DNA from: Ascarosepion bandense
Lineage: Eukaryota > Mollusca > Cephalopoda > Sepiida > Sepiidae
NCBI GenBank assembly: GCA_037127315.1
Contig: JBBBDQ010001154.1
Span: 1,762,501-1,826,500, forward strand
DNA: 64,000 bases
Direction: 5' to 3'
This document shows, piece by piece, positions 1 through 12,225 of the stretch (positions are counted from its first letter, which is position 1; the number at the start of each line of letters is the position of its first letter). Made by a program: the position numbers and the translations under genes. The notes under the pieces were generated by a model that was given only the letters and a program-made list of their open reading frames with translations, ran no database searches and was not told where the DNA came from.

Positions 1-1000
1 CACTATTTAGGTGATGTAACACTATTTAGAAGATATAACACTATATTTAGCATGGCCGGAACGAAAGATATTATATTAGTTTGTATTATTAAATTTTATA
101 GATCGAAAAGAACCAAATGGAAAAATTTATTCTGTTCCAATATGAACAGAGGAAATAAATTTATTCTGTTCCAATATGAACAGAGGAAAGAGTCACCTTG
201 AAAACCAGCTACTAAATTGACACCATCAACGACCAGCCGTGGGAGGCGTCACATGCGTACTTTATTTAACAAATATTTCTCCGCAAGTAAAACGATAAAG
301 TCACTAAAAGACCAAGGATTACTGAGAGTGAAGAAAATTGAATAAAAGTGATTGGAGAGAGAGGACACTAAAACGAACAGGAATCAAGAAGACAGACGAT
401 GACGATTGACGTGCATTTAAGTTTCTGTAGATTGTAGGTGTCATGAAAGCAAGGAGCTGGAAGAGAGGTCCACATACAAGAAGTGCGAAAGAAGATACTA
501 TTAGAATAGAACTTACGGTTACACTTAGCAATTTCATCTCTAAAATGATGGGACCTATCTACTAATCTAGTATTACGCTTATATTCATGTGGCTAAAGTA
601 CCAACAAAAAAGTTTGACAAAAAAATTGCAATAAAGATATTTATTAAAAAAATCATAAGATAGCTAGGCTACGATAATACAAACCTAACTAAAGCCGAGA
701 TACTAGGTCAGGACCGATAATATTGTAATTTCTTCGTATTTATCTGTAGCATATTATTTTCTTTTTTCAATAATTTCCCTTAAGCAAGGTGATAAAGACA
801 CTATCATACAAGGGATTATTGAGGATGAAAGAGTTGAGTGAAAAAAATTACTGAGGAGAAAGAGCAATAAAAGAACAGGTATTATGGAAATAGATGATAA
901 CCATTGACGTTGCATTTAATTTTTAGAATATTGTAGCTAACAAGAAAGCAAGAAGCTGAAAGAAAGTTCCACAGGCAAGAAATATATATGTATAGAATTA
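1..1000 (-). repeat. Decayed Jockey-like LINE 3' tails (two, minus strand)
   Basis: Two stretches, about 300-600 and 780-990, read on the minus strand like the C-terminal codons and 3' UTR of the Jockey-like LINE seen intact at 33005-35460: the same succession of a 'goes back to a conserved RTSRLWN-like' segment, a T-rich spacer and the tail. They are heavily mutated and carry no open frame of use. The first 60 bases hold a short tandem of an 'aacactattta' motif. Between the pieces I see only AT-rich sequence. No gene is supported here. Confidence 0.5.
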
Positions 1001-1009
1001 GATATTTTC

Positions 1010-1980
1010 ATCTTCGTTTCTGATGGGGAGCACCCCGTTTTGCGCATAAGAATGGACTCGCCTGATGTGTACATATAATCCTGCCTATACAGAGAACGGT
1101 AGTGGTCGCCAGCTCGCTGCGACTACATCTCTCACTGTCAGCTCTCTGCCTTCGGGTAGGGCGCGCTCTCTGTTTCCGAGCAGAGAGCACTAACCTAGTC
1201 GTGGTTCCGCCGAAGGGTAGAAGCACGACTGGGGAAAAATAGACAGACATTTTTTGGGCGGGCCATATAGCCCGGAAATTCTAGTCATAATTGACCATGT
1301 GTCACATGTTGCCCTGACTGGGAGGGACAACTAAATATAGAGTAGTAGTTAGAGAGTTTACTTTCCTACTATGACACTGTCGGCTTTCTGCCTTCGGGTA
1401 GAGGGCGCTCTCTGCTTCCGAGTAGAGTGCAATAACCCAGTCGTGGCTCCGCTGTGGGCTAGAAGCACGACTGGGGAAAAATAGACAGACATTTTTTGGC
1501 CGGGCCATATAGCCCGGAAATTCCAGTCATAATTGACCATGTGTCACATGTTTCCCTTAGTGGGAGGGACAAATAAATATAGTGGTTGTCAGAGAGAGTT
1601 AGTAAGGAGTCGGTTGGCCCGTAAGTTGGTTCATATTAAGTTGGAGTTGTTTTGGATATAGACTCATTAACCGGACTTACTTCTTCACTACAAGACTGTA
1701 TATATTGATTCTACTAATAGTATTTATAGTATTCCTGAATTGACTAACCCGTGTTCCAGTTTGTTCAATATAACTTACATGTTCTATATCCATATCTGTT
1801 TTTGGTATTTATTATTTTGTGTGGTTTCTCAACAAGAATCCACAACAGTTTCAATATTATTGGATCAAACATCGAGCTCAGTATTCTCACATTGTTTAAC
1901 CGGACGATGTAATTATCCTGGTCTTTTCATCTCAGCTTCAGTTTGCTCACATCTATAATTTTATAGAACCTTTCAGTTTC
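1010..1980 (+). repeat. Old copy of the hairpin-rich TG...CA repeat element
   Basis: Two tandem units of roughly 240 bp (about 1120-1360 and 1370-1590) match the front half of the elements at 3993-6581 and 60078-61116. Each unit contains an inverted repeat in which CCCAGTCGTG faces CACGACTGGG, and a second palindromic motif around GGGC-TATATA-GCCC. Downstream (1690-1960) a diverged stretch resembles a single decayed 118-bp satellite unit. Boundaries are eroded, so no target duplication can be given. Confidence 0.55.
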
Positions 1981-2154
1981 CTCCTACCTTTTACTTAATG
2001 GTGAGCTATAAAATGGAAGATATTATACTCTTCAGTTTCCGGAGAAGAATATAACGGCGCGATTGGGATAAACTAGTAGTCATCACCAAACAGACTCCAG
2101 ATGTTCGTCTGTCGGAATGAACAGGTGTTTCCTCCAGATGAAAAAAAAATTCTA

Positions 2155-2875
2155 TCTAAACTTATTTAGAAATGGAACTTTGTGTGTGTGCGCGTGTGCG
2201 TGTGTGTGTGTCCGTTACCTATAGACTCCGAAACGGCTGAACCGATTTTCTTGAAAATTTACACAGTTGTACTATAAGCATCTGCGAGTGTTTTTAGCTA
2301 AGTTTTGTGTTGAGGTACCCCCGATAAATATCGAAAATCAATAATCGAAAAAATCGGGTTATAGAAGGAGTGGTCCGATTTTAATCAAATTTGATACACT
2401 CATAGACAGATATAAGAAACGATATTCAGAAATTTCAAGGTTGCAGTTCTTACAATAGTGCAGAAAATCGATAATTTATATATATAAAAGCAAGATGTTT
2501 GTGTGAGTGTCTGTTTATCTGCCTGTATGACTGTATTTTTTTTCAGCCCTTTTATTTTAGTTTTTGCTTCGGGTTGGGTTCTAAGTAGGTATAATTGTAG
2601 TTCTTAGTTTCAGCCATGATACCATTTACTCAGAGGACTTATTTAGCCTTCAAAATTCAGTTTACGCCGAAAAAACCTATTTGATATCGATACCAGGAAA
2701 TCAAAATTTGACTTACATCCATTCATTTTTCTTTCAGTCTACGGTTTCGCTTTAACTGGAAATAACTGTTGCTTTTTAGTTTTTCGTGCCAACGTTCAAA
2801 GAGTCTGAGCTCCAGGACCATGGATTAGTTTTCAAGCTTTCATTACACCCGAGCAACGCCGGGTTATACTGCTAG
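2155..2875 (+). mobile_element. Non-autonomous Helitron (721 bp)
   Basis: The element begins with TC (TCTAAACTTATTT) directly after an A at 2154 and ends with CTAG followed by T at 2876. This is the Helitron signature: no target duplication, insertion between A and T, and a short GC hairpin just before the 3' end (CCCG...CGGG within ACCCGAGCAACGCCGGG). The interior has a GT-rich tract, a TATA-rich tract near 2475 and no coding capacity, so it must rely on Rep/helicase enzymes supplied elsewhere. Five further copies with the same ends lie in the window. Confidence 0.8.
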
Positions 2876-2984
2876 TCTGTCAATAATATAAGAATTTCTT
2901 AAACGTATTACTGTATCACGTTTAAGACGCTATCTGGATCAGATAGTAAATCATTCGTTCAATGGATCACGTAGTAAAACATAG

Positions 2985-3240
2985 GCTTGACAATTATTTC
3001 ATCCTTTCTAACAGGTCGGGCCGTGAAGCTTGTTCTTACTAAACTCATCAAATCAATGCAAGCATCTTCCAAGGCAGGTTTCTCTACCGTATCCGCTTTC
3101 TGCTTTATATTAACTTTAATTGGAGTAGATAGACTAAACTATCGCCCGGTTCACACTCCACCCACGTCTATTGCACAGGTGTAGAGGTTCATCCCTTGTT
3201 CCCTGTTTAGGATGTGGTTTCCGGCTTTCTCTCTTCTTTA
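2985..3240 (-). repeat. Single inverted unit of the 150-bp VNTR
   Basis: The reverse complement of 3115-3233 matches the unit repeated eight times at 8490-9635 (key words: AAAGCCGGAAACCACATCC, GGGATGAGCC, CAATAGACGTGGG). It is a lone copy here. The flanks do not resolve into a known element. Confidence 0.6.
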
Positions 3241-3992
3241 GTGAATATTTCCGCAGATATGACAACTGTGTATTGGTTGTACCTCACAAGAAAAAAAAAT
3301 CTAGCCTGGTAGCTCTTATAAAAACCAGCACTCAATATCTCACTTAGGGGGAAAACTGGCCTGTAACATTAAATATCCCAAAAAGCGCGCTAATAACTTT
3401 TCATTGACATTCTCTTCCAGTCTTACTCTTTCACAAGAGTCTGAGCCAAAATGGCGTATAGCTTTCCTATCTTGGCTGGACCTACCCGATCCTCACCTTC
3501 TATCCTTGACAACGTTCAAAAGCGTTTATCTAGTCTTTCTGGTGATGAATTATTTTCCACCCTACAGTCCATTTACCCGCAGTCGAATTGTCGCAAAACT
3601 ATTGCTACTTTATTTCTTTTTTTCCATGATAAATGTTAAACCTGGCTACATTCCTTAGTGCCCCTTGTTCAGACTTTTATAGCTAAGACCGGCCATGTAA
3701 CGTCCAAAAAATTGAATAATCCTTATTCCTTTTTGTTCCACTTAGGCAGTTTCCTTATGAGAACTGTCAAGTAGATGTTACCTCGATCACTTTAATCTCA
3801 ACCCCTTCAAGTTTAGCGACAATCGTTATCAATTCACAGTATCCTCACAATCTGCACTTACTTCCACCTTTTTTTCTTACAGCTCAACTTTTTGGCTTTG
3901 TTGTCGGGGAAAATCTAATAAAGAAAAAAATTAGTTATTTAATTGGGCAAATAACACCCAACAAACATCATAAACATATTCAAATTAACAAT

Positions 3993-6581
3993 TGTTGTGG
4001 GGTACTTCATTTTCATAAAGATGGACTCGTCTGGAGTAGTATACTGCTACTATAGAAGCGAGACAGAAGAATATTCCATTGAACATGTCAGCTCTCTGTC
4101 ATCAGGCGGAGAACATTAACCCAATCGTGGCTCAGACGAAGGGTGAAGTCACGACTGGGCAAAATTAGACAGATATTTTTGGCTGGGCTATATATAGCCT
4201 GGAGAACCCACGTAAAAAGGCCTTGTGCCACATTTTACCCTAGTGAGAGAGCAAGTGAATACAGAATGCTGCGTTTTCACGCGGTAATTCCATTGACATT
4301 GTCAGCTTTCTGCCTTCGGGCGGAGAGCATTAACCCAGTCGTGGCTCCGTCGAAGGTTAGAGTCACGACTGGGCAAAATTACACAGATATTTTTGCCTAG
4401 GCTATATGGTCCGAAGAACCCACGTTAAAAAGGCCTTGTGCCACATTTTGCCCCTAGTGTGTGTGTGTGTGGGGGGGGGGTAAATAATTACTGAATAGCG
4501 CGTTTTCTCAGAGAGTTAACCGGAGAATACGAGAGTCCAGGGAGAGATTAGTACAAAATAGTACATAGTGGCTCTGTGCTCCACTCATCGAGATGATTAT
4601 TATGTAGCACGCGTCAGCTTTCATCGCGGACATACTCAATATACTACGGCTTCACCTACAGTGACTTATACATATAATTTTTACTAACTCGTATTCCTGG
4701 CCTACTAATCTTCATTCAAGTCTGTATCCTTACGTTAATACACTTATTTTCTATCTCAATTACTGGTCGTTGTTCATTTATTTGTGCGGGCCCCACTCCC
4801 GGGATCCACAACACCTGGACTACTAATCTTCATTCAAGTCTGTATCCTTACGTTAATACACTTATTTTCTATCTCAATTACTGGTCGTTGTTCATTTATT
4901 TGTGCGGGTCCCATTCCCGGGATCCACAACACCTGGACTACTAATCTTCATTCAAGTCTGTATCCTTACGTTAATACACTTATATTCTATCTCAAATACT
5001 GATCGTGGTTCATTTATTTGTGCGGGTCCCATTCCAGGGATCCACAACACCTGGACTACTAATCTTCATTCAAGTCTGTATCCTTACGTTAATACACTTA
5101 TTTTCTATCTCAATTACTGGTCGTTGTTCATTTATTTGTGCGGGCCCCACTCCCGGGATCCACAACACCTGGACTACTAATCTTCATTCAAGTATGTATC
5201 CTTAAGTTGATACACTTATTTTCTACCTCAATTACTGGTCGTTGTTCATTTATTTGTGCGGGTCCACTCACGGAATCCACAACACCTGGACTACTAATCT
5301 TCATTCAAGTCTGTATCCTTACGTTAATACACTTATTTTCTATCTCAATTACTGGTCGTTGTTCATTTATTTGTGCGGGCCCCACTCCCGGGATCCACAA
5401 CACCCGGACTACTAATCATCATTCAAGTCTGTATCCTTAAGTTGATACACTTATTTTCTACCTCAATTACTGGTCGTTGTTCATTTATTTGTGCGGGTCC
5501 CACTCCCGGAATTCACAACACCTGGATTATTAATCTTCATTCAAGTCTGTATCCTTAAGTTGATACACTTATTTTCTATCTCAATTACTATTCGTTGTTC
5601 ATTTATTTGTGCGGGCCCCACTCCCGGGATCCACAACACCTGGACTACTAATCTTCATTCAAGTCTGTATCCTTACGTTAATACACTTATTTTCTATCTC
5701 AATTACTGGTCGTTGTTCATTTATTTGTGCGGGTCCCATTCCCGGGATCCACAACACCTGGACTACTAATCTTCATTCAAGTCTGTATCCTTACGTTAAT
5801 ACACTTATTTTCTATCTCAAATACTGATCGTGGTTCATTTATTTGTGCGGGTCCCATTCCAGGGATCCACAACACCTGGACTACTAATCTTCATTCAAGT
5901 CTGTATCCTTACGTTAATACACTTATTTTCTATCTCAATTACTGGTCGTTGTTCATTTATTTGTGCGGGCCCCACTCCCGGGATCCACAACACCTGGACT
6001 ACTAATCTTCATTCAAGTATGTATCCTTAAGTTGATACACTTATTTTCTACCTCAATTACTGGTCGTTGTTCATTTATTTGTGCGGGTCCACTCACGGAA
6101 TCCACAACACCTGGACTACTAATCTTCATTCAAGTCTGTATCCTTACGTTAATACACTTATTTTCTATCTCAATTACTGGTCGTTGTTCATTTATTTGTG
6201 CGGGCCCCACTCCCGGGATCCACAACACCCGGACTACTAATCATCATTCAAGTCTGTATCCTTAAGTTGATACACTTATTTTCTACCTCAATTACTGGTC
6301 GTTGTTCATTTATTTGTGCGGGTCCCACTCCCGGAATTCACAACACCTGGATTATTAATCTTCATTCAAGTCTGTATCCTTAAGTTGATACACTTATTTT
6401 CTATCTCAATTACTATTCGTTGTTCATTTATTTGTGCGGGCCCCACTCCCGGGATCCACAACACCTGGACTACTAATCTTCATTCAAGTCTGTATCCTTA
6501 CGTTAATACACTTATTTTCTATCTCAATTACTGATCGTTGGTTCATTTATTTGTGCGGGTCCCATCCCGGGATCCACAACA
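3993..6581 (+). mobile_element. LTR-like element (TG...CA, 5-bp TSD) built of tandem repeats
   Basis: The sequence starts TGTTGTGG and ends CCACAACA, so its ends are short inverted repeats of the TG...CA type. It is flanked by ACAAT on both sides (3988-3992 and 6582-6586), a 5-bp target-site duplication. This is what a solo LTR of an LTR retrotransposon looks like. The first ~690 bp contain two ~211-bp units with hairpin arms (CCCAGTCGTG/CACGACTGGG); the rest is a 118-bp satellite array. No gag or pol coding is present. A second, shorter copy is at 60078-61116. Classification as an LTR is inference from ends and TSD; the interior is unusual for one. Confidence 0.65.
4690..6581 (+). repeat. 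118-bp satellite array with 825-bp higher-order repeat
   Basis: About 16 head-to-tail units of 118 bp (one variant of 117 bp), each containing GGATCCACAACACC and TGTGCGGG. The same landmark recurs at 4784, 4902, 5020, 5138, 5255, 5373, 5491, 5609 and so on. Variants of the unit recur with a period of 825 bp (six units of 118 plus one of 117): each unit from 4784 to 5609 has its closest match 825 bp further on. That is a higher-order repeat made by duplication of seven units. Because 118 is not a multiple of three, all three frames stay open across units and give spurious overlapping reading frames; these are not genes. Confidence 0.9.
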
Positions 6582-6586
6582 ACAAT

Positions 6587-7420
6587 AATATATTTAAATC
6601 ACTTTTATCGTATTGGGATCTCTTTTATTTTCATTGATTTATTCCAATTTAGGTTCTGATCTTGCATGCTTCTATTGCGTTGTTTCTTTCGTTGGGAAAT
6701 TTCAACGAAACTCCATTATTCTCTCTGCGGCAGTATATTATTCTCGTTCCCAGAATATTGTCAAATATGGCTGGCGCCTATATCATTCTAGAGGACACAA
6801 TATTTGGAATGTTGCATCTGTAACAACCAAGATGAGGACACCTGTTTGAAAAAACAAAATAATATAAAATTAAAACGATAAAAAGCAGTAATACGTATAA
6901 AAATGAATTATTCCATACAAAATACCATTTCAATTAGAAAACAGAATGTGATGTTACATCAATGTCCACCATAACCGTAAATGGAACGTAATATATTTAC
7001 ATTGCTGTCCTCATCTTTATTGCCATAGTCACGTTTTGGTCGTTGTGCGCTCCGGCCTTCATCAGGTTATATACATTAGAATTTCAAATAGAGCCCATTA
7101 TTTCGTTCACCGAAGTAGATTGTTCTAGTTCCATGTGCCATGCCTTTTCTTGATATCTCTCTTTAAGTTATTTCCCTGTAGTAAATCAACTCTCCAAGTC
7201 TTTTTTGTTCACCTCTGCTGTGGTAAGGAATTGAACTCACAACACTTTGGGTCTCGTCACCGGATTAATTCAACCAACGTTTTTATTCGCTGTGTCATGT
7301 GTTCTTAGTAAATAATTTAAATAGTTTCAATACCTTATCTCAAAAATATGAACAGATCCTGAACAAGTTCCGATTGTACAACGATCGAAACGTCGTGAAT
7401 ATAGCAACAAAGATGAGGAC
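6587..7420. repeat. Decayed inverted repeat with PLE-tail-like motif
   Basis: Around 6990-7075 the minus strand contains CTGATGAAGGCC followed by words similar to those on the plus strand near 7378-7420 (ATCGAAACGTCGTG, then CAAAGATGAGGAC). The two face each other, as the tails of Penelope-like elements do elsewhere in this window. A related plus copy lies at 23098-23210. Everything is degraded; nothing between 6590 and 6990 is recognised. Confidence 0.35.
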
Positions 7421-7690
7421 AACAATCTGAATAATGTCAATAGTGTAAATAATTACAATACCTCATCTTAGAAATTGAGAGAGATGTTGAAGGTGAATAT
7501 GGCAACAAAGATGAGGACAACAGTCTGATTAATCTGAATAGTGTAAATAATTATAAAACGACAATACCTCATCTTAGAAATATAGACAGTTTTTGAGTTG
7601 AATATACTAGCAAAGCTAAGGACAGCAGTTTAAACAATCTAAATAGTATCAATACTTACAATACCTTATCTCAGAAATAGAGACAGGTAG
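7296..7690 (+). repeat. Degenerate ~105-115 bp tandem repeat
   Basis: Three to four diverged units, each with AAAGATGAGGACAACAGTCTG-like words, then TAGTGTAAATAATTACAATACC and TCATCTTAGAAATA. Unit starts near 7300, 7405, 7510 and 7610. The AT-rich sequence 7690-8420 after it holds nothing I can name. Confidence 0.55.
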
Positions 7691-8409
7691 AACGTAACAT
7701 GCCTCCTCCGATCAATATAGCGTTTCTTTTATTGGCCGTGGGATCATTACTTGTTTCTAATTATTTGTTGCGACAAGAACAAAGAGACGGCTTGCATATA
7801 CACTGTTTCAATATCCGAGCTTTTGTTTCTTTTAATAGGATTAAAAAAAACTTCCCAAGGGTGTGGAGAGCACATTGACTACTACTGAAATCTTTCTGAA
7901 CCTATCTATGTTGTTTTCTTACAGCAATTACAATTCTATATGATGAAGACCGTCTTTAAAATCAAAAGACAAAAATCTATACGTGGGTATCGTAATAGTT
8001 AACGTTGTGAAACAGGAAATAGGTATGTTCGAATTTAGCCAAAGTTGTTGCATTTACTTTACGCTATATCCTTGAAGAAGGCATGAAACAGTTTATTTTC
8101 TCACCAGCTGTGTGCTAAATAGCAGGATTAAGTAAGTTCTCGCGCATTGGGTGTGAAATAAACTAAAAGAAAACAAATTCTGAATTTCAAACCGTGTCGA
8201 AACCAACTACTATCCCGTCACGGCAATTCATAAACATCACAAAAAAAAAGAAGACGTGGAGAGATATAATTACCTACGTTCGTGAAGAGGCGAAGGTAGC
8301 ATAAAACAGTGTTAAACAAGATTGTTTTTAATTGTAAGAGTTTTCTCTCAAAGACTATGTTTATTGGTTAAGCTTAGCTGAAGCACAAGATAACAATAGT
8401 GGCGAAGCA

Positions 8410-8490
8410 TTTTTTTTTTAATCATATCACCCCAAGCAAGACCGTAACACCACTGATGCGCAGGGGGCTACGTAAGAGTGAACAGATTGG
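8410..8490 (-). repeat. Jockey-like LINE 3' tail with poly(A)
   Basis: On the minus strand this reads as the conserved LINE end: CCCCTGCGCATCAGTGG, then CTTGCTTGGGGTGATATGATT and a run of A. It is the same tail as on LINEs at 35380-35460 and 59505-59580. It lies directly next to the 150-bp VNTR, which is upstream of it in minus-strand orientation. Confidence 0.7.
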
Positions 8491-9635
8491 AAAAGAGAAA
8501 GCCGGAAAACACATCCTAAACGGGGAACAAGGGATGAGCCTCTTCACCTATTCAATAGACGTGGATGGAGTGTGAACCGGGCGGTAGTTTAGTCTATCTA
8601 CTCCAATTGAAAAGAAAAGGAAAGAGTGAAAAGATTGGAAAAGAGAAAGGCGGAGACCACATCCTAAACAAGGAACAAGGGATGAGCCTCTTCACCTATT
8701 CAATAGACGTGGATGGAGTGTGAACCGGGCGGTAGTTTAGTCTATCTACTCCAATTGAAAAGAAAAGGAAAGAGTGAAAAGATTGGAAAAGAGAAAGGCG
8801 GAGACCACATCCTAAACAAGGAACAAGGGATGAGCCTCTTCACCTATTCAATAGACGTGGATGGAGTGTGAACCGGGCGGTAGTTTAGTCTATCTACTCC
8901 AATTGAAAAGAAAAGGAAAGAGTGAAAAGATTGGAAAAGAGAAAGCCGGAGACCACATCCTAAACAAGGAACAAGGGATGAGCCTTTTCACCTGTTCAAT
9001 AGACGTGGGTAGAGTGTGAACCGGGCGGTACTTTAGTCTATCTACTCCAATTGAAAAAAAAGAAAAAGAAAAAAAAAGAAGAAAAGTGAAAAGATTGGAA
9101 AAGAGAAAGCCGGAAACCACATCCTAAACAGGGAACAAGGGATGAGCCTCTTCACCTGTTCAATAGACGTGGGTGGAGTGTGAACTGGGCGATAGTTTAG
9201 TCTATCTACTCCAATTGAAAAAAAAAAAAGAAAAGAGTGAAAAGATTGGAAAAGAGAAAGCCGGAAACCACATCCTAAACAGGGAACAAGGGATGAGCCT
9301 CTTCACCTGTTCAATAGACGTGGGTGGAGTGTGAACTGGGCGATAGTTTAGTCTATCTACTCCAATTGAAAAAAAAAAAAGAAAAGAGTGAAAAGATTGG
9401 AAAAGAGAAAGCCGGAAACCACATCCTAAACAGGGAACAAGGGATGAGCCTCTTCACCTGTTCAATAGACGTGGGTGGAGTGTGAACTGGGCGATAGTTT
9501 AGTCTATCTACTCCAATTGAAAAAAAAAAAAGAAAAGAGTGAAAAGATTGGAAAAGAGAAAGCCGGAAACCACATCCTAAACAGGGAACAAGGGATGAGC
9601 CTCTTCACCTGGTCAATAGACGTGGGTGGACAAGT
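8490..9635 (-). repeat. VNTR of eight ~150-bp units
   Basis: Landmark GAAAGCCGGA (or GAAAGGCGGA) recurs at about 8500, 8649, 8798, 8946, 9109, 9259, 9409 and 9561. Units are very similar, differing mostly in the length of an A-rich spacer. The fifth unit is longer because of an expanded A/G tract near 9053-9085. The array ends abruptly at about 9630 (GTGGGTGGA, then unrelated DNA). Read on the minus strand, it is followed by a LINE-type tail and poly(A) at 8410-8490. Confidence 0.85.
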
Positions 9636-9639
9636 GATA

Positions 9640-10730
9640 ATCTTGTTATTACCAAATGCCGTCTACTAGAGCAGATACCATTATTCAAATATTGTAACCG
9701 ATTGAAATATTTGAAGATTTGTTTACCGTTGTTCTGATCGGTATTTATTAAGATGACGCAAAAGCTCACAGCAAATATTTTGTATAATTCTAGGAAAATC
9801 TTAGAAGTGTATTTGAAAATGAAAGTGCATTTTTGGGTTTACAGCGCATAACCTTAAATAACTGCTTGCTAAACAGCAATAATTTTTACTTGTTCTAGAA
9901 CATTCATAGCAGAATGATGTATTGACACTTAATTAGTAAACATTTTGCACTAGACTATTTAAGAATAACTTTCATATTTTTTATGAAGATGGTTAAGATA
10001 TTCAAAATTGTTTCTTTTTTTGTTTATTTCGATTAAGGTTTTTGATTAAGAATCTGCCGGGAGTTGATTTTTTTTTTTTTACTTAAAATAGCTTGGATTT
10101 TTCTCGTCCTGATGGGACACGGCACATCAATAAGAGGAAGAGGGCAGAATAAATCTTGTTGAAGTGCAGGAACTCGGTTCATAATTATTGATAACTGATT
10201 CCTCACGTCACCGAACCGTCGAACATAATCGAGAAAAAAAAAAAACTCTCCCAAATATACCTGACGAAGGACGAGACACACCTGGCATTAGCAACAAATC
10301 CAATTAGCAGGGTAAAGTTGAGAGCCAAACCCAATTTCACTATTTCGACTCCCAAATATTTGAATTAACACGCGTTCCTTCCAAATTATTTTAATCTCGT
10401 GAGGTTCTTCCCAGAAGTGTCCACCTGCCAATCATATTTCATTTAACTTTTTTCATATATGCAATTTACGTTCAACTAATAAAAGAGTGAAATGGAATCA
10501 GGTGCTGGTGACGTGAGATGAAGCATATCACTTTGCTGTCAGGCAGACCTTATTAACAAGAATGAGTGAGCAGAAGTTGCACAGATTAGTTGAGGCCAGA
10601 TTCTTAATGGGGTCATCGTCAAACGTGATAATTGGTAATCCGTTCTCAGAATCATCTATATTTCGATAGTAACATTTGCATAACACACCAAGAGGGAAAA
10701 GCATATTTGCATGTTATTCTGAATTTTATT

Positions 10731-10735
<5 letters not shown>
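9640..10735. other. No recognisable feature
   Basis: AT-rich sequence with poly(T) runs. No reading frame with a familiar domain, no SINE, no tandem repeat of note. It ends at a TA microsatellite (10739-10779). Confidence 0.6.
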
Positions 10736-10738
<3 letters not shown>

Positions 10739-10783
<45 letters not shown>

Positions 10784-10975
10784 TCCAGAACGAAAATGGC
10801 ATGTAGGTAAAATCCGAAAACAGATCCTATTAATATTAATCTTATTAATATTAAAAGTGATCCTGGTAGAGGGCTCGATGCAAACAGAAATACCTATTTA
10901 CAGAGCCCAAATTCTCTTTGATAATCTTTCTATCTTAGATATTTTCCATTCTATTTTGTGTATTCATACATTTTC
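10739..10975. repeat. TA microsatellite and a TTAATATT-hairpin repeat
   Basis: A (TA)n tract is followed by a ~150-bp segment with AATCCGAAAACAGATCCTATTAA, a short ATTAATATTAAT palindrome, and GGTAGAGGGCTCGATGC. A relative of this segment is at 51421-51598, again next to (TA)n. It may be a small inverted-repeat element or a PLE fragment; I cannot decide. Confidence 0.4.
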
Positions 10976-10997
10976 TTTATAAATTTATATATATATA

Positions 10998-12225
10998 CAA
11001 GGTAACCAAAAAAGTTCTGTCCGTATTTTGATTAGTCATTGAATGAAGTTGAAATATATACGAAATGTGTGTAGCAATTGTTTTCAAATTCGGACAGCCG
11101 GAAGTACAAACATCAGACGTTATAAAAAACACGCGCACCTTGCACCTTGAGAAGGATGGAAGTGTCTAGAGATATCGTTCGGGGCTGTTTGCTTTACGAA
11201 TTCAAAGTGGGCTTATCAACAGCTGCATCAAGTTGCCGCATATGCCAAGCGTTTGGGGATAGTGCTGTGGATGAACGTACTGCAAGGCGTTGGTTTCGAA
11301 AATTCAAGTCTGGATAAGCCACGCAGTGGACGGCCACAGGTCTTGAATGACGGAGTCCTGAAGGCGACCATTGAAGAGGACAGTAGTCTAACGTATGGTG
11401 AACTTGCAAGGCAGTTTAACATTTCCGACGAAACAGTTAAACTTCAGCTGCAGCGCGTAAGTAAAATGTACAAACTGAGCAAGTGGGTTGCACAAACGCT
11501 GTTGGAGGTCCACAAGGGGCAGCTAATGGCAGCCTGCGTAGCGCTGCTTTCTCGCCACCGTACCGCATCCTTATTTAATCGAGTGCTTACCAGTGATAAA
11601 AAATGGGTTCTGTACGAAACTCCCAAGCGGTCCAGACATTGGTTGTCTTCTCAGGATGCTGTCTCTCAAACCGCCTATGCATCCACGCAAGATTATGCTT
11701 TTTGTCTGGTGGACAGGTCGTCAAGTGGTTCATTATGAACTGCTACCAACGGACCAAACGGTCACTGGAGACCTATACTCGCAGCAATTGAAACGTGTGC
11801 AACAGGCATTGCGCCACAAGGAGCCAGCACTGGTGAATCGCAAAAGTGTGCTTTTCCTCCATGACAACACCATGTCGCGAGAGTGGTCAGGCATACCATA
11901 CAGCAACTTGGGTGGGAGACTTTGTGCCATCCACCTTATTCACCTGACCTTGCGCCATCCGATTACCACCTCTTCCACTCCCTGGATAATCATCTTTGTG
12001 GGAAATCCTTCACCAATGGAGCAGATTTGCGCAAAGCCCTCACGGACTTCTTTGCGTCAATAACCACAATCTACCGCAATCTACCGCAAGGGCATTGAAC
12101 AACCGGAGACACGTTGGCAGAAGGTGCTGGATGCCGATGGCGATTACTTCGAAGACTAAATATAATTTACACATATTGTGAAGCGTTTTCTTTTTTCTTT
12201 TAAATACGGACAGAACGTTTTTGGT

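Noticed and set aside
4784..6637. Overlapping reading frames of 60-100 codons in all three frames (LIFIQVCILTLIHLFSI-type)
   Set aside because: They follow the 118-bp satellite; because the period is 3n+1, the same peptide reappears in each frame. No independent coding evidence.
8490..9635. CRISPR-like array
   Set aside because: Units are ~150 bp and directly adjacent with no unique spacers; the context is an animal genome.
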